From contig PJRA01000524.1 of NCBI GenBank assembly GCA_016987375.1, positions 615,989 through 630,665 of the forward strand: a DNA stretch of 14,677 bases, in the 5' to 3' direction. Positions 1 through 7,484 of this stretch are shown piece by piece (position 1 is the first letter of the stretch; every line of letters starts with the position of its first letter). This DNA is from Brachionus koreanus (taxonomy: Eukaryota; Rotifera; Eurotatoria; Ploima; Brachionidae). Position numbers and translations under genes: made by a program. The notes beneath the pieces are model-generated. The model was given only the letters and a program-made list of their open reading frames with translations. It was not told the origin of the DNA and searched no databases.

Positions 1-268
1 AAAATTATAAAAAAATGATAAAATTTATTGAATAAAAAACAAATAAAGGAAGTTACAAAAAGGGTTCAAAAGACCTCTCCGGTTTTGAGTGTTTAAAAGG
101 GATAATTTGAATTGGTATTTGAATTTCACTAAAACACAGAATTAAATGTTCTTCAAAATAAAATATTCAACTATTCGTTTATTTAATTTTAAAAAATTAT
201 AAAATGAAAACTTTTGAAACTTTAGTAACTGTATTATTATTCAACTAATTATTATTGACTGTATATGA
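1..268. other. AT-rich sequence, no gene seen
   Basis: AT-rich sequence with stops in all frames. I see no coding similarity, RNA gene or clear repeat boundary. If the remnant at 269-479 belongs to a DNA transposon, its missing 5' part would have to lie here or beyond the window, but I recognise no transposase motif in this stretch. Confidence 0.5.
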
Positions 269-479
269 AATAGTGATCAAGTGACCGCGGAAGATGATGA
301 AGCAGAGACGGTAGAAATAATTAAGCCAAAAACAAGACTTGAAGCTTTAGAGTTGATCGAAAATTTATGGGTATATTCAGCTCATAGATCTATTGGATTA
401 GAACCTTAGAAGTCATGTTGGAGTTCTTGAATAAACTTCAAGATAAAATTTTTTATTTACCAATTGATCTAAAACAATG
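269..479 (+). pseudogene. Possible C-terminal remnant of a pogo/Tigger-like transposase
   Basis: A frame opening after a TGA at 266 encodes an acidic stretch (AEDDEAETVEI) followed by a helix-like segment (RLEALELIENLWVYSAH), ending at a TAG near 408. A second frame, starting around ATG 416 and ending at TGA 477-479, continues with MLEFLNKLQDKIFYLP. Read together with one frameshift, the acidic linker plus 'EALE-IE-L' helix resembles the tail that follows the DDE domain in many pogo/Tigger/jerky-type transposases. No catalytic domain is present here, so the family call is an inference from tail style only. It could instead be the last exon of an unrelated gene. The local base composition (more G and C than its flanks) supports former coding. 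Confidence 0.33.
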
Positions 480-1857
480 AAAATTTAAATTTAAATAATT
501 TTTTAAATAAATTTTATGTCTTGTCAAAATTTTCTTTTTGAAAATTTAATATTGAAATTTTATAATCAAATGAATTTAAATATTTTTGTTTGACCACCCC
601 AAATTCTATTCAAATTTTATCTTGTCAACATTTTACTTTGTCAACGTTTTTAATTTCACACAGACCCATGATAAAATCGAGGATAGACTTAAGTAGAAGG
701 TCTCATAAAGTTAATGATAGTAAGTATAAGATAATGAGATTTCTCAGGTAATTTGGATCTGCATTTTCAAGCAGAATTCATGACTTCACTGGTTCGAATG
801 TTTATCTGGTATTTAATTGATGATTAAACATATTTTTACATTTACTTTAATTAAGATTGTAAATTTTAAAAAAATATCTTTCATATTTTTAGTTAAATCT
901 TATTAATAATTTTCACCTACTGGTACTATTATTATACTTTGTTTAGATTATTTTCATTTTTTATCTACCACAAATATTTATTAAAAGTTATCAACAGAAA
1001 AATTCAGATTTCATTTATACCTTTTTGGTTTGCAATTTTAACAATAACATTAGGATACTTCATCTCTTTTGTGATTTTAACTAAAAAAAATTTTTTTGTC
1101 ATTTTTTTTTATTTAATTGACTAAATAAAATATCTGGTAATTTAACTAAAATTAAAAATTTACTCGTCTAGATATAAAGGTGAGCTCGTTTTTTTTAATG
1201 AATTATTTATAAATTACAGAATTTTTTGATATTTTTAAATTTTAGATATTAGGTGTGGGTGCTCTAAATTTTTATCTAAAATTAAATCATTCCAATCATG
1301 ACCTATATTAACATCCATTTTTAAAACTTTATATTTTTCATTATCATGTCTGTATATTTGAAAACACTTAAAAGCTTTTATTGAATAATTTAACGTTAAT
1401 TAAATTTATTCATTTGCCCATTCTTTCAAAATTTTGGTTAAATAAAATTTATTTTTCAATTGCTTTATTTTCAAAGAGAAGCATTCAGGTTAAAGACAAT
1501 TTTTTGCTAAGTAAGTAAATAGCTATTAATAAAATTAATAATTAATTTTTATGGTGATTTAAAGGAGAAAGTGTTCGATTCTATTGTAATAAAATCTTTG
1601 TTATTGAAAAAAAATTTAATTGTAAACAGTTAATTTATTTTATAATTATTTAAAAGAAAATAAAGTATTTGTTTTTTTGAATTAAAATAAATTTTATCTG
1701 ATGTTTTACTTAGTTCGAAAGCATTTAAATTTAATCATGTAAGTTGGAAAGTGCTTAAAAACTTAATAAACTATAAATTTGTTTTAATGTTTATAGGATA
1801 AAATTAAATATAATATATAGTAAAGCTAAAGTAAAGCTTCATGTTCTTTAATTAAAT
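480..1857. other. AT-rich intergenic stretch
   Basis: No gene supported. Around 590-690 there is a less AT-rich patch with the repeated word CTTGTCAA/TTTGTCAAC (517-525, 621-629, 637-645) ending in a segment around 660-690 that could be the 3' end of the element whose tail lies at 269-479. A 61-codon open frame at 939-1124 is built of Phe, Ile, Leu and Lys codons with no recognisable motif, and I treat it as chance. The rest is poly-A/T-rich spacer leading to the NMRK gene. Confidence 0.5.
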
Positions 1858-1881
1858 TTATTACTATTTCAATTTTTTAAG
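1858..1881 (+). promoter_or_regulatory. Candidate 3' splice acceptor before the NMRK start
   Basis: A pyrimidine-rich run (TTACTATTTCAATTTTTTAAG) ends in AG at 1880-1881, 34 nt before the NMRK ATG. It could be the acceptor of a 5'-UTR intron or of spliced-leader trans-splicing. It could equally be chance in T-rich DNA, and no donor was identified. Confidence 0.22.
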
Positions 1882-1915
1882 AGACAACTAGAATTCAGAT
1901 TTTTCTGTCTAAAAA

Positions 1916-2449
1916 ATGACAAAAACTAAGCTTATTGGAATAAGTGGATGCACCAATGGTGGTAAAACTACTTTGTGTGAAAGACTGGTTGACACGCTTC
2001 CCAATTCAATTCATCTTTCCCAGGACGAATTTTATTTAGAGAGAAATAGCCTCAACTATGAATTTATTGAAGAGGCTGATTCTTTTAATTTTGATGTAAT
2101 TACTGCGATTGATATGAAACAATTTCACAAAAAATTAAGTCGATTAGTTTATACCGGAAAATACGATTATATATTTGTTGATGGAATTTTGCTCTACGAA
2201 GACGAAAAACTTGTAAATATGTTGGACAGAAAATATTTTTTAGACCTGGATAAAGAAGAGGCGGCCAAACGCAGGAAAAATCGTCAATATATTTTGAGAG
2301 AGACAGAAAATTACTTTGAGGTTTGTGCTTGGAAACAATTTCTTAAGTATAAAGAAAAATGTATTCAAAGCATAACAAATTTGGTCTTTCTAAATGGAAA
2401 GCAAAGCCCAGAAGAAATATTTAAATTTGTTCTCAGCGATTTACCTTAG
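1916..2449 (+). CDS. NMRK: Nicotinamide riboside kinase (NMRK family)
   Basis: The 177-residue protein phosphorylates nicotinamide riboside to NMN using ATP, a cytosolic NAD+ salvage step. The fold is a P-loop NMP-kinase-like core. Visible marks are: the Walker A loop GCTNGGKTT at residues 11-19; SQDEF at 35-39, whose Asp37 matches the catalytic Asp of the family; Asp60 in FNFDV, matching the substrate-side 'YDV' Asp; the strand YIFVDGILL at 85-93 at the Walker B position; the LID-like arginine cluster KRRKNR at 118-123; and the family pattern YF....W..(Y/F)LKY at 133-145. The length is slightly below the roughly 200 residues of animal NMRKs. The shortfall is in the variable loop before Walker B and at the C-terminus, so no catalytic element is missing. 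ATG 1916 has A at -3 and starts just before the first conserved strand. The frame is uninterrupted. Paralogue (NMRK1 or NMRK2) cannot be assigned. Confidence 0.93.
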   Translation: MTKTKLIGISGCTNGGKTTLCERLVDTLPNSIHLSQDEFYLERNSLNYEFIEEADSFNFDVITAIDMKQFHKKLSRLVYTGKYDYIFVDGILLYEDEKLVNMLDRKYFLDLDKEEAAKRRKNRQYILRETENYFEVCAWKQFLKYKEKCIQSITNLVFLNGKQSPEEIFKFVLSDLP

Positions 2450-2497
2450 GAATTTATTAAAATTATTATTAAATGTTGAATTAAATTTGACTCTTTT

Positions 2498-2503
2498 AAT
2501 AAA
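2498..2503 (+). terminator. AATAAA polyadenylation signal for NMRK
   Basis: AATAAA lies 49 nt after the NMRK stop codon, implying a short 3' UTR. The motif is frequent by chance in DNA this AT-rich, so the assignment rests on position. Confidence 0.5.
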
Positions 2504-3265
2504 ATATTGAAAGGAATATTAATATTTTAGTCTTTAAAATTTAAAGAAATTTTTTTTGTCGAATAAATCAAAATTAAATTTATGTTTTAGGACAAAGATT
2601 TTGACTATTAAAAAAGTATTCTTTTAATTTCAAAATTTAAAATCTGATGAAAAATAAAAGAAATTACAAAAATTAAAAATTTTAATTAATTTCCGAAGTG
2701 AAATCCTGAAATATTTATTTAAAAATTCCATGTAATCTATTGAAATAAAGATACATTGACTTTAAATAGCCACGTTTTATTTCAAAGATTTTTTTATCAA
2801 TTTTCTCACAATGCCATGGCACAAGCACAATGATTACCTAACATATCCTAAATTTAAAAAAAAAATTGGCCAGAAAACCAAACATTTAAAGTGTAATTCA
2901 AATATTTAACCAAATCAGATGTTTGGAAGTTAAAGTATATAGATCCGATAAGAACATAGATTTTTTGACAAAAGAAGTTGATCACTAAAGGCTGATTGTC
3001 TAAGTATATAATTCAATACTAATATAAAAGGAATTTGAAGTACTTTTCTATAAACTTAAAAGCGTCGTTAAATGTTTAATAATGTCAAAATCGTTTCTGA
3101 CAATTCGGCAGCATCTATAAATCTTTAACTAACTATTCAACTTAATGTACCTTTATAATTATTAATTTTGCACAACGTCAATTGTCAGAAGTCGATGTTA
3201 GTCGCATCTAAAACAAACTTTAACACAATAAACACTTTAGAAATATAAAACTTTGATAGATTAGT
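2504..3265. other. Intergenic AT-rich stretch, no gene seen
   Basis: No open frame of note and no recognisable RNA gene. Composition is somewhat less AT-biased from about 2800 on, which may reflect old transposon sequence, but I could not read any protein similarity on either strand. Confidence 0.45.
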
Positions 3266-3290
3266 GTGGTGTCTTTGACAAAGACAACAC
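3266..3290. repeat. Near-perfect 25-bp palindrome
   Basis: GTGGTGTCTTTG (3266-3277) faces CAAAGACAACAC (3279-3290) across a single A, with 11 of 12 positions complementary. No function is evident. It sits 27 bp before a larger inverted-repeat structure. Confidence 0.75.
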
Positions 3291-3316
3291 AAAGTCACCA
3301 TCTGATTAGATCAGCT

Positions 3317-3432
3317 TCTTTTTATTGTGACTGACTAACGCGCATACGCAGATATGGTTGCAATTAAGCAGTTATATCTGATATCTCAGTATTTTAGTTT
3401 TTATTCGCATGCGTTAGTCAATCACAAAAAAA
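3317..3432. repeat. MITE-like inverted repeat (about 115 bp)
   Basis: TTGTGACTGACTAACGC (3325-3341) is mirrored by GCGTTAGTCAATCACAA (3411-3427), with 16 of 17 positions complementary, and T-rich/A-rich flanks extend the pairing outward. Inside, CAGATAT (3349-3355) faces ATATCTG (3374-3380), giving a nested stem. The terminal repeats, small size and lack of coding fit a miniature inverted-repeat element or one foldback unit. No target-site duplication is clear, so mobility is inferred. Confidence 0.55.
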
Positions 3433-3631
3433 CTATTTAAATTTTAAATCTAATTTGAACAACAATTTATACTGAATTTTCATTCTTGTACTTAATAAAC
3501 AATTTTATTTTTTACTTCGGCCTAAGCTTCAATATTTCTAATTTTTTAGAACGGCCGTTTTCATGTGCTTTTTTTTAATAATTTTCTTTACAAATAAAAA
3601 ACCCTTTGGTAGCGTGAGATATCACAATTAG
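3433..3631. other. Spacer before the truncated retrotransposon
   Basis: About 200 bp of AT-rich sequence with a short GC patch (ACGGCCG near 3551). No reverse-transcriptase similarity is readable until about 3632, so the 5' boundary of the retrotransposon probably lies near 3600-3632. Confidence 0.4.
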
Positions 3632-3959
3632 TACACGGATCAGTCTAGATTTAGGAAACATCGGCCAACATCAGCTAATCTTTTCTTTTTAATTCAAAAA
3701 ATTGTGCAATCATTTAACAGAAAAAAAGAGTTTGTGGCCTGTTTTTGATATTTCTAAAGCCTTCGATAGGGTCTGGCATGAAGGTTTACTTTTTAAATTG
3801 ATTAGAATGAATCCACGTCATTACTTGACTAACTAGATTAGATCCTTTTTAGACTCTAGGACATTTAAGGTTAACGTGAATGATCACCCGAGCGAAGAAT
3901 ACCTAATAACTGCAAGTGTTTCTCAAGGCTCAGTAATCAGTCCTCTTTTATTTAGTATA
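3632..3959 (+). pseudogene. Reverse transcriptase, N-terminal half (broken)
   Basis: In order: FRKHRPTSANLFFLIQKI (the conserved 'FR..R.T..NL' block before the palm); FDISKAFDRVWHEGLL at 3744-3791, which is RT motif A with the first catalytic Asp; and SQGSVISPLLFSIY at about 3922-3959, motif B with the QG..SPLLF signature. A frameshift lies in the T run near 3742-3746. A TAG at 3834-3836 replaces a codon in a normally continuous helix, possibly Trp. The frame then runs straight into the transposon insertion and continues at 5257. Confidence 0.85.
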
Positions 3960-3961
3960 TA

Positions 3962-3988
3962 CAGAATTGCACAAAAATTTAGACGCAC
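3962..3988 (+). repeat. Left terminal inverted repeat
   Basis: Begins CAGAATTGCACAAAAA and ends TTTAGACGCAC. It pairs with 5228-5254 with three mismatches (positions 4, 15 and 16). The TA target copy lies immediately outside, at 3960-3961. Confidence 0.93.
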
Positions 3989-4159
3989 CAGTTTTTTTCA
4001 TATGTTTATATAGTTAAACATTAAAAAATTAAAATTTATTTTAAAAATTTATAAGATAAAAATCGATTTTTAATAAAACTACTTTTGCCCTTCAAAATGA
4101 TACAAAATACATGATAAGTCCTTTTATCATTTATCTGAAAAATTTAAATTAAAAAATAA

Positions 4160-4178
4160 CACAAAAGTTTAGACGCAC
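4160..4178 (+). repeat. Internal direct copy of the terminal repeat (IR/DR-like)
   Basis: CACAAAAGTTTAGACGCAC repeats the inner part of the left terminal repeat (3970-3988) in the same orientation, 190 bp further in, with one mismatch in 19. Such a pair of direct repeats inside one end is the IR/DR layout known from Sleeping Beauty-like Tc1 elements, where each copy is a transposase binding site. No matching inner copy is seen at the right end. Confidence 0.85.
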
Positions 4179-4348
4179 ACCATTAATCTTTAATTAAAAA
4201 TTGATAAATTAGCTAAATTGGATTACTAATTATCTTCTAATTAAAAAATATTCAATTAGTGTTAAAATTATATATGAAACATCGCTATACAACTTTCTGT
4301 TCCGTGCCTGTGACTAAATAAAATTATACCCCGAAAAAATTAGAAACC

Positions 4349-5219
4349 ATGGTAAAAAAAGCGTTACCAATGAAGTTAGATGTCAGATAATTGGTCTCCT
4401 TATAGATAAGTGTAAAAGTAATATTGAAATAGCTAAATTAGTGGGAGTATCAGAAAAATGTGTGAGAACCACAAGAAAAAACAATCAGCCAGGTCAGGAA
4501 GACCAAAAAAGCTAACTTATAGGGACCAAAATAGTTTATTTATACAGGTAAGAAAAAATCCTACAATAAGTAATAAGAAGTTGGCCTCTGATTTTAATTC
4601 TAAGTTTAAAAATGTTAAGATTAGTAGAGAAACATTAAGGTGATTTTTAGTGATGAGTCCAATTTTGAGGTGTTCAATAGAAAATCAAGGGTTATGGTCA
4701 AAAGATTACAAAAAGAAAAATATGACCCAAAATTTGTGGTACCAACTCTACAAGGTGCTGGTGGGTCAGCAGGAATATGGGGATGTATCAGCAATAAAGG
4801 TACACGATGCTGTCGTATATATGAGGGCCGAATTAATCAACATGCCTACCAGAAAACGTTGGAAAATGAATTTATGGCATCTGTAGATATTTTTTACCAA
4901 AAAGATGATCCTTGGTTTTTTCAACAGGATGGGGCTCCAGCACTTAGAGCAAAACTAATTAGTAGTGGTTTGATGTGAATAATATTGTCGTCTTACCTTG
5001 GTGTGTCAGATCACCTGATCTTAATCCTATCGAGAAATTATGTCATATATTGATGCAAAATTGTTAGAAACAAAGCTAACCTCAATAGAGCACTTAAAAT
5101 CGACTCTTCTGAAGGAATGGGTGAATATACCTGATGAATATCTGAAAAAATTGATTGAATCAATGCCAAAACGTGTTCATGCTTGTTATAATGCAAAAGG
5201 TGGTCATTTTAAATACTAA
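4349..5219 (+). pseudogene. Tc1-like DD34E transposase, broken
   Basis: The N-terminal paired-like helix-turn-helix part is readable (TNEVRCQIIGLLIDKCKSN, then IEIAKLVGVS), followed after a frameshift near 4470-4490 by the GRPKK linker and a second helix block ending SRETLR at 4640. The next readable block, VIFSDESNFEVF (first catalytic Asp), follows directly. About 40-50 residues normally present between these points are gone, so there is an internal deletion of roughly 130 bp. The second Asp is in FFQQDGAPA. After a frameshift near 4960 comes VLPW...SPDLNPIEKLC with the Glu, about 34 residues on, giving DD34E. A further frameshift leads to the C-terminus SMPKRVHACYNAKGGHFKY and TAA at 5217-5219. 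The 'GAPAL' replaces the usual GAPAH. ATG 4349 is the likely original start, one base out of frame. It cannot make a working enzyme. Confidence 0.92.
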
Positions 5220-5227
5220 AAGAAACC

Positions 5228-5254
5228 GTGCGTCTAAACATTTGTGCAATACTG
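5228..5254 (-). repeat. Right terminal inverted repeat
   Basis: Reverse complement begins CAGTATTGCACAAATG and ends TTTAGACGCAC, matching the left end at 24 of 27 positions. It is followed by the second TA copy at 5255-5256. Confidence 0.93.
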
Positions 5255-5256
5255 TA

Positions 5257-6051
5257 TATTAATGACATCTCAAAAAGAAACAAAACAAATACTGAATACT
5301 CTCTGCTTTTTTCAGATGATCTAGTTACATTCTACATTAATAACAAAAAGAATAACCTCGAAAATAAGATAAATAAATACACCACTGAACTAGAACAATG
5401 GCTTATTTAATGGAAAATGAAGATATCAGTAGAAAAGCCGTGTTCTGTTATCTTTTCCAGGTACAAAGAAGAGAGTGAAAATCTAAACTTAAAAATTTAT
5501 GGAAAAAGAATAGTGAGCCAAAAAGAAATCAAGTTTCTTGGCATTAAATTTGATACCAAGTTAAACTTTAATAAACTGGTAGACGTAATTAAAGAACGCT
5601 GCAGTAAAAGGTTAAATATTATTAAGATATTGTCAAATAAAAATATGGGGTCTTACTCAAAACACACTAGGAAATCTATATAAAACTTTAGTGGAATCAA
5701 TTTTAGACTATTCTTTCATTGCTTGAATTCATTTTCAAAAAATAATATAAAAAAATACAAGCAATTCAGAACACAGCAGTAAGATTTATCCTTAAGTTAA
5801 AATATGATACTCCCTCCAACATGCTGCTTCATGAGGCTCTTAATAAATTTAAATTACTAACAGTCTCGAATCGGCTTTTTGAGTTGAGAGAAAGATATGT
5901 TGGGACAGGATTGAGTCATTCTATTCTATTGGTTTTTAGACTATTGGATGAATTAATCCATTGTGTAATTGCTATCTTACTATTTCCTCTTTTTTTCATG
6001 AAGCTTCAACAATGTAAACTTCTGTCACATATAACAATTTATGTCTTTTAA
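5257..6051 (+). pseudogene. Reverse transcriptase, C-terminal half (broken)
   Basis: Resumes the palm domain with INDISKRN directly after the insertion. Next is LLFSDDLVTFYI, motif C, with FSDD where most relatives have YADD or FADD. After a TAA at 5408-5410 in the same frame come WKMKISVEKPCSVIF and EIKFLGIKFDTKLNF, the thumb-side 'FLG...D..L.F' block. A +1 shift near 5645 leads to NLYKTLVESILDYSF, and another to QAIQNTAVRFILKL and LFELRERYVGTGLSHS, the usual C-terminal blocks of jockey/CR1-like elements. The final frame runs to TAA 6049-6051. There are at least two frameshifts and two stops, so it is inactive. Confidence 0.87.
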
Positions 6052-6149
6052 ACTTTTTTTACATTTTTTTAAGCTGATTTATTTTACTTTTATTTTATAT
6101 TATTTTATTAACTCTATTTTTATTTTTTTATTTTTTTTTTACTTAATTC

Positions 6150-6195
6150 TGAAGGAGTTCTAGCTCGGTACAAAAAACAAATATATAAATAAATA
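6150..6195 (+). repeat. 3' end and simple tail of the retrotransposon
   Basis: After a T-rich 3' UTR, a less AT-rich block (GAAGGAGTTCTAGCTCGG, 6151-6168) is followed by A-rich and TATAAATAAATA-type sequence to about 6195. A unique block followed by short tandem AT-rich units is typical of the 3' terminus of non-LTR elements that lack a long poly(A). Confidence 0.55.
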
Positions 6196-6572
6196 CACGA
6201 AAAATCATTTTGTTGATTGTTGCCTTTTTTCAAAAATCTTTTAATAGTTGCCAAATAATGAACAAAAAAACTCAAACTTTAAATCAAAGGCTTTGTCAAT
6301 TTCAACCTTATAGACTCGTTTTTTGTAGCTATTCATATTCAACTTAGGAAAAGGTTCTGAATTTTATTTTCTTTTTTCTAGGCATTTAAGGTGATCTAAC
6401 CTTTTTTAAACACTCGTTATAATTCAATTATTCTATAATAACTCTAAATTCTGAAAGAATATAAGATGAAGTTTAAATGAGATAGCATACAGCTTTTATA
6501 AACCAGGGGCGAGATTTAGATTTTGCTTTTTAATTTTTGTTTAGTCCTTTTAAGTATGTGGTGGTTTATTTA
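6196..6572. other. Spacer between two retroelement remnants
   Basis: AT-rich, with no readable coding similarity on either strand and no repeat of note. Confidence 0.45.
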
Positions 6573-7020
6573 TTACAACGCATAAAATAAATTCGTAAAA
6601 TTTGACGGCATATTTAGTGCAAAAAAGAATGAAATATTATGAAAGTTTTTGTCAAGTTTTTGCTTTAAAAATATCCCTTGATTGAGCTTCTACTGCATGC
6701 ACCCCCAACTTATTCCAGCCATTGACTAAACGGTTTGTAAAGAACTGGTATCGTTGATCAGCCTCTAGAATTCTATTATCTTTTCCTATTCCAGATATAC
6801 TCTAAATGAGGTCTTACAAGACTTGTTTAAAGTAATTAAATCACCATCTGTGTCCGAAATTTAATACCATGTAGAACTTGACCAAGTATTCTGTTGCCTT
6901 TTGAGGCTGCCGAGCAAACTTGCGAATGCCATTTTAAATCGTTTGGATCCAGATTCCTAAGTCTTTCTGAATCTGAGATCTTGAGACAAGATGAACTTTA
7001 CCATTGGCTAAATCGGCAAT
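6573..7020 (-). pseudogene. C-terminal remnant of a CR1/L2-like reverse transcriptase
   Basis: On the minus strand, the frame from 7020 downward contains SQIQKDLGIWI, the 'EKDLGV' block that follows the RT palm. Next come an Arg/Gln-rich segment ending QKATEYLVKF (normally '..KA...LG.I'), several stops, and then LEADQRYQFFTNRLVNGWNKLG (6709-6774), matching the family's 'FF..R.VN.WN.LP' signature. A one-base shift near 6658 leads to AKLDKNF, the 'F...LDK' ending, and TAA at 6573-6575. The segment between the two blocks is shorter than in intact relatives, so part is deleted. It is on the opposite strand and has different C-terminal blocks from the retrotransposon at 3632-6195, so it is a separate insertion. 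Confidence 0.78.
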
Positions 7021-7426
7021 GATATATTTATTTTAAAACCCTTTGTTTTAGTGTTTTAAAGCAAATTATTTCTCTAAATAAAATTCTTTTTTCTCATGAT
7101 TTTTTGAGTAATTTTTTAGACAAAAGAAAAAATTTTTTTTACTATTTATTTTAGTAGCTTGAAAATTTTGAGAAAAAAAAAAGAATTAAATACAAAATAA
7201 ACTTTTAAATAAATTGAACAAAAAATTGAAAAATCAAGATTTAAAATAAATAATATGGTGCTCTATTGATTTTAAATACAATCAAAATGAATTCAATTTT
7301 CAATAGAACATCAAATTTTCAACGAACATTTATTTATTTTACATTTTCTTTAATATTTTATTCATTGGCTCATTCAAAATGATACAAATTAGTATTAGAC
7401 TATGCATGCATTCACTGTGTATCAAT
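7021..7426. other. AT-rich stretch beyond the foxQ2 3' end
   Basis: Very AT-rich with A and T runs. No gene, RNA or clear element end is seen. Several TTTATT words (AATAAA on the minus strand) here could serve as distal polyadenylation signals for foxQ2. Confidence 0.45.
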
Positions 7427-7432
7427 TTTATT
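7427..7432 (-). terminator. AATAAA polyadenylation signal for foxQ2
   Basis: AATAAA on the minus strand lies 52 nt past the foxQ2 stop. This is nearly the same distance as the NMRK signal from its own stop (49 nt), which makes a short 3' UTR plausible. Alternative copies occur further on. Confidence 0.45.
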
Positions 7433-7464
7433 TGATTTTTTTTCACAAACATACAAAAAACAAA

Positions 7465-7480
7465 AGAAGAAGAAGAAGAA
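7465..7480. repeat. (AGA)n microsatellite in the foxQ2 3' UTR
   Basis: Five AGA units, directly beyond the foxQ2 stop codon. It reads as (TCT)n in the transcript. Confidence 0.8.
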
Positions 7481-7484
7481 ATAA

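Larger units (their letters stand above)
3962..5254 (+). mobile_element. Defective Tc1-like DNA transposon nested in the retrotransposon
   Basis: The element is 1,293 bp, has 27-bp imperfect terminal inverted repeats (24 of 27 matching) beginning CAG(A/T)ATTGCAC, and is flanked by TA on both sides (3960-3961 and 5255-5256), the standard Tc1/mariner target duplication. It carries one plus-strand transposase pseudogene that finishes 8 nt before the right terminal repeat. Excising it with one TA restores the reading frame of the interrupted reverse transcriptase, which fixes both boundaries to the base. The transposase is frameshifted and internally deleted, so the copy is non-autonomous. Confidence 0.95.
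3632..6195 (+). mobile_element. 5'-truncated jockey/CR1-type non-LTR retrotransposon, interrupted
   Basis: A LINE-type element retaining only the reverse transcriptase and downstream region. The endonuclease and N-terminal parts are absent, as expected from 5' truncation during target-primed insertion. It ends in a TATAAATAAATA-type simple tail near 6180-6195. Positions 3962-5254 plus one TA do not belong to it: they are a later Tc1-like insertion. Several frameshifts and stops in the coding region show it is dead. The exact 5' end and any target-site duplication could not be located. Confidence 0.8.

Noticed and set aside
939..1124. 61-codon open frame on the plus strand
   Set aside because: Its codons are almost all Phe, Ile, Leu, Lys and Tyr as expected from AT-rich noise. 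No start context, motif or neighbour supports a gene.
3317..3432. Inverted repeat as one end pair of the Tc1-like element
   Set aside because: Its arms share no sequence with the CAGAATTGCAC terminal repeats and it lies outside the TA-bounded element.
4650..4886. 78-codon frame inside the transposase region
   Set aside because: It lies in the wrong frame over the readable DDE domain of the transposase and has no recognisable motif.
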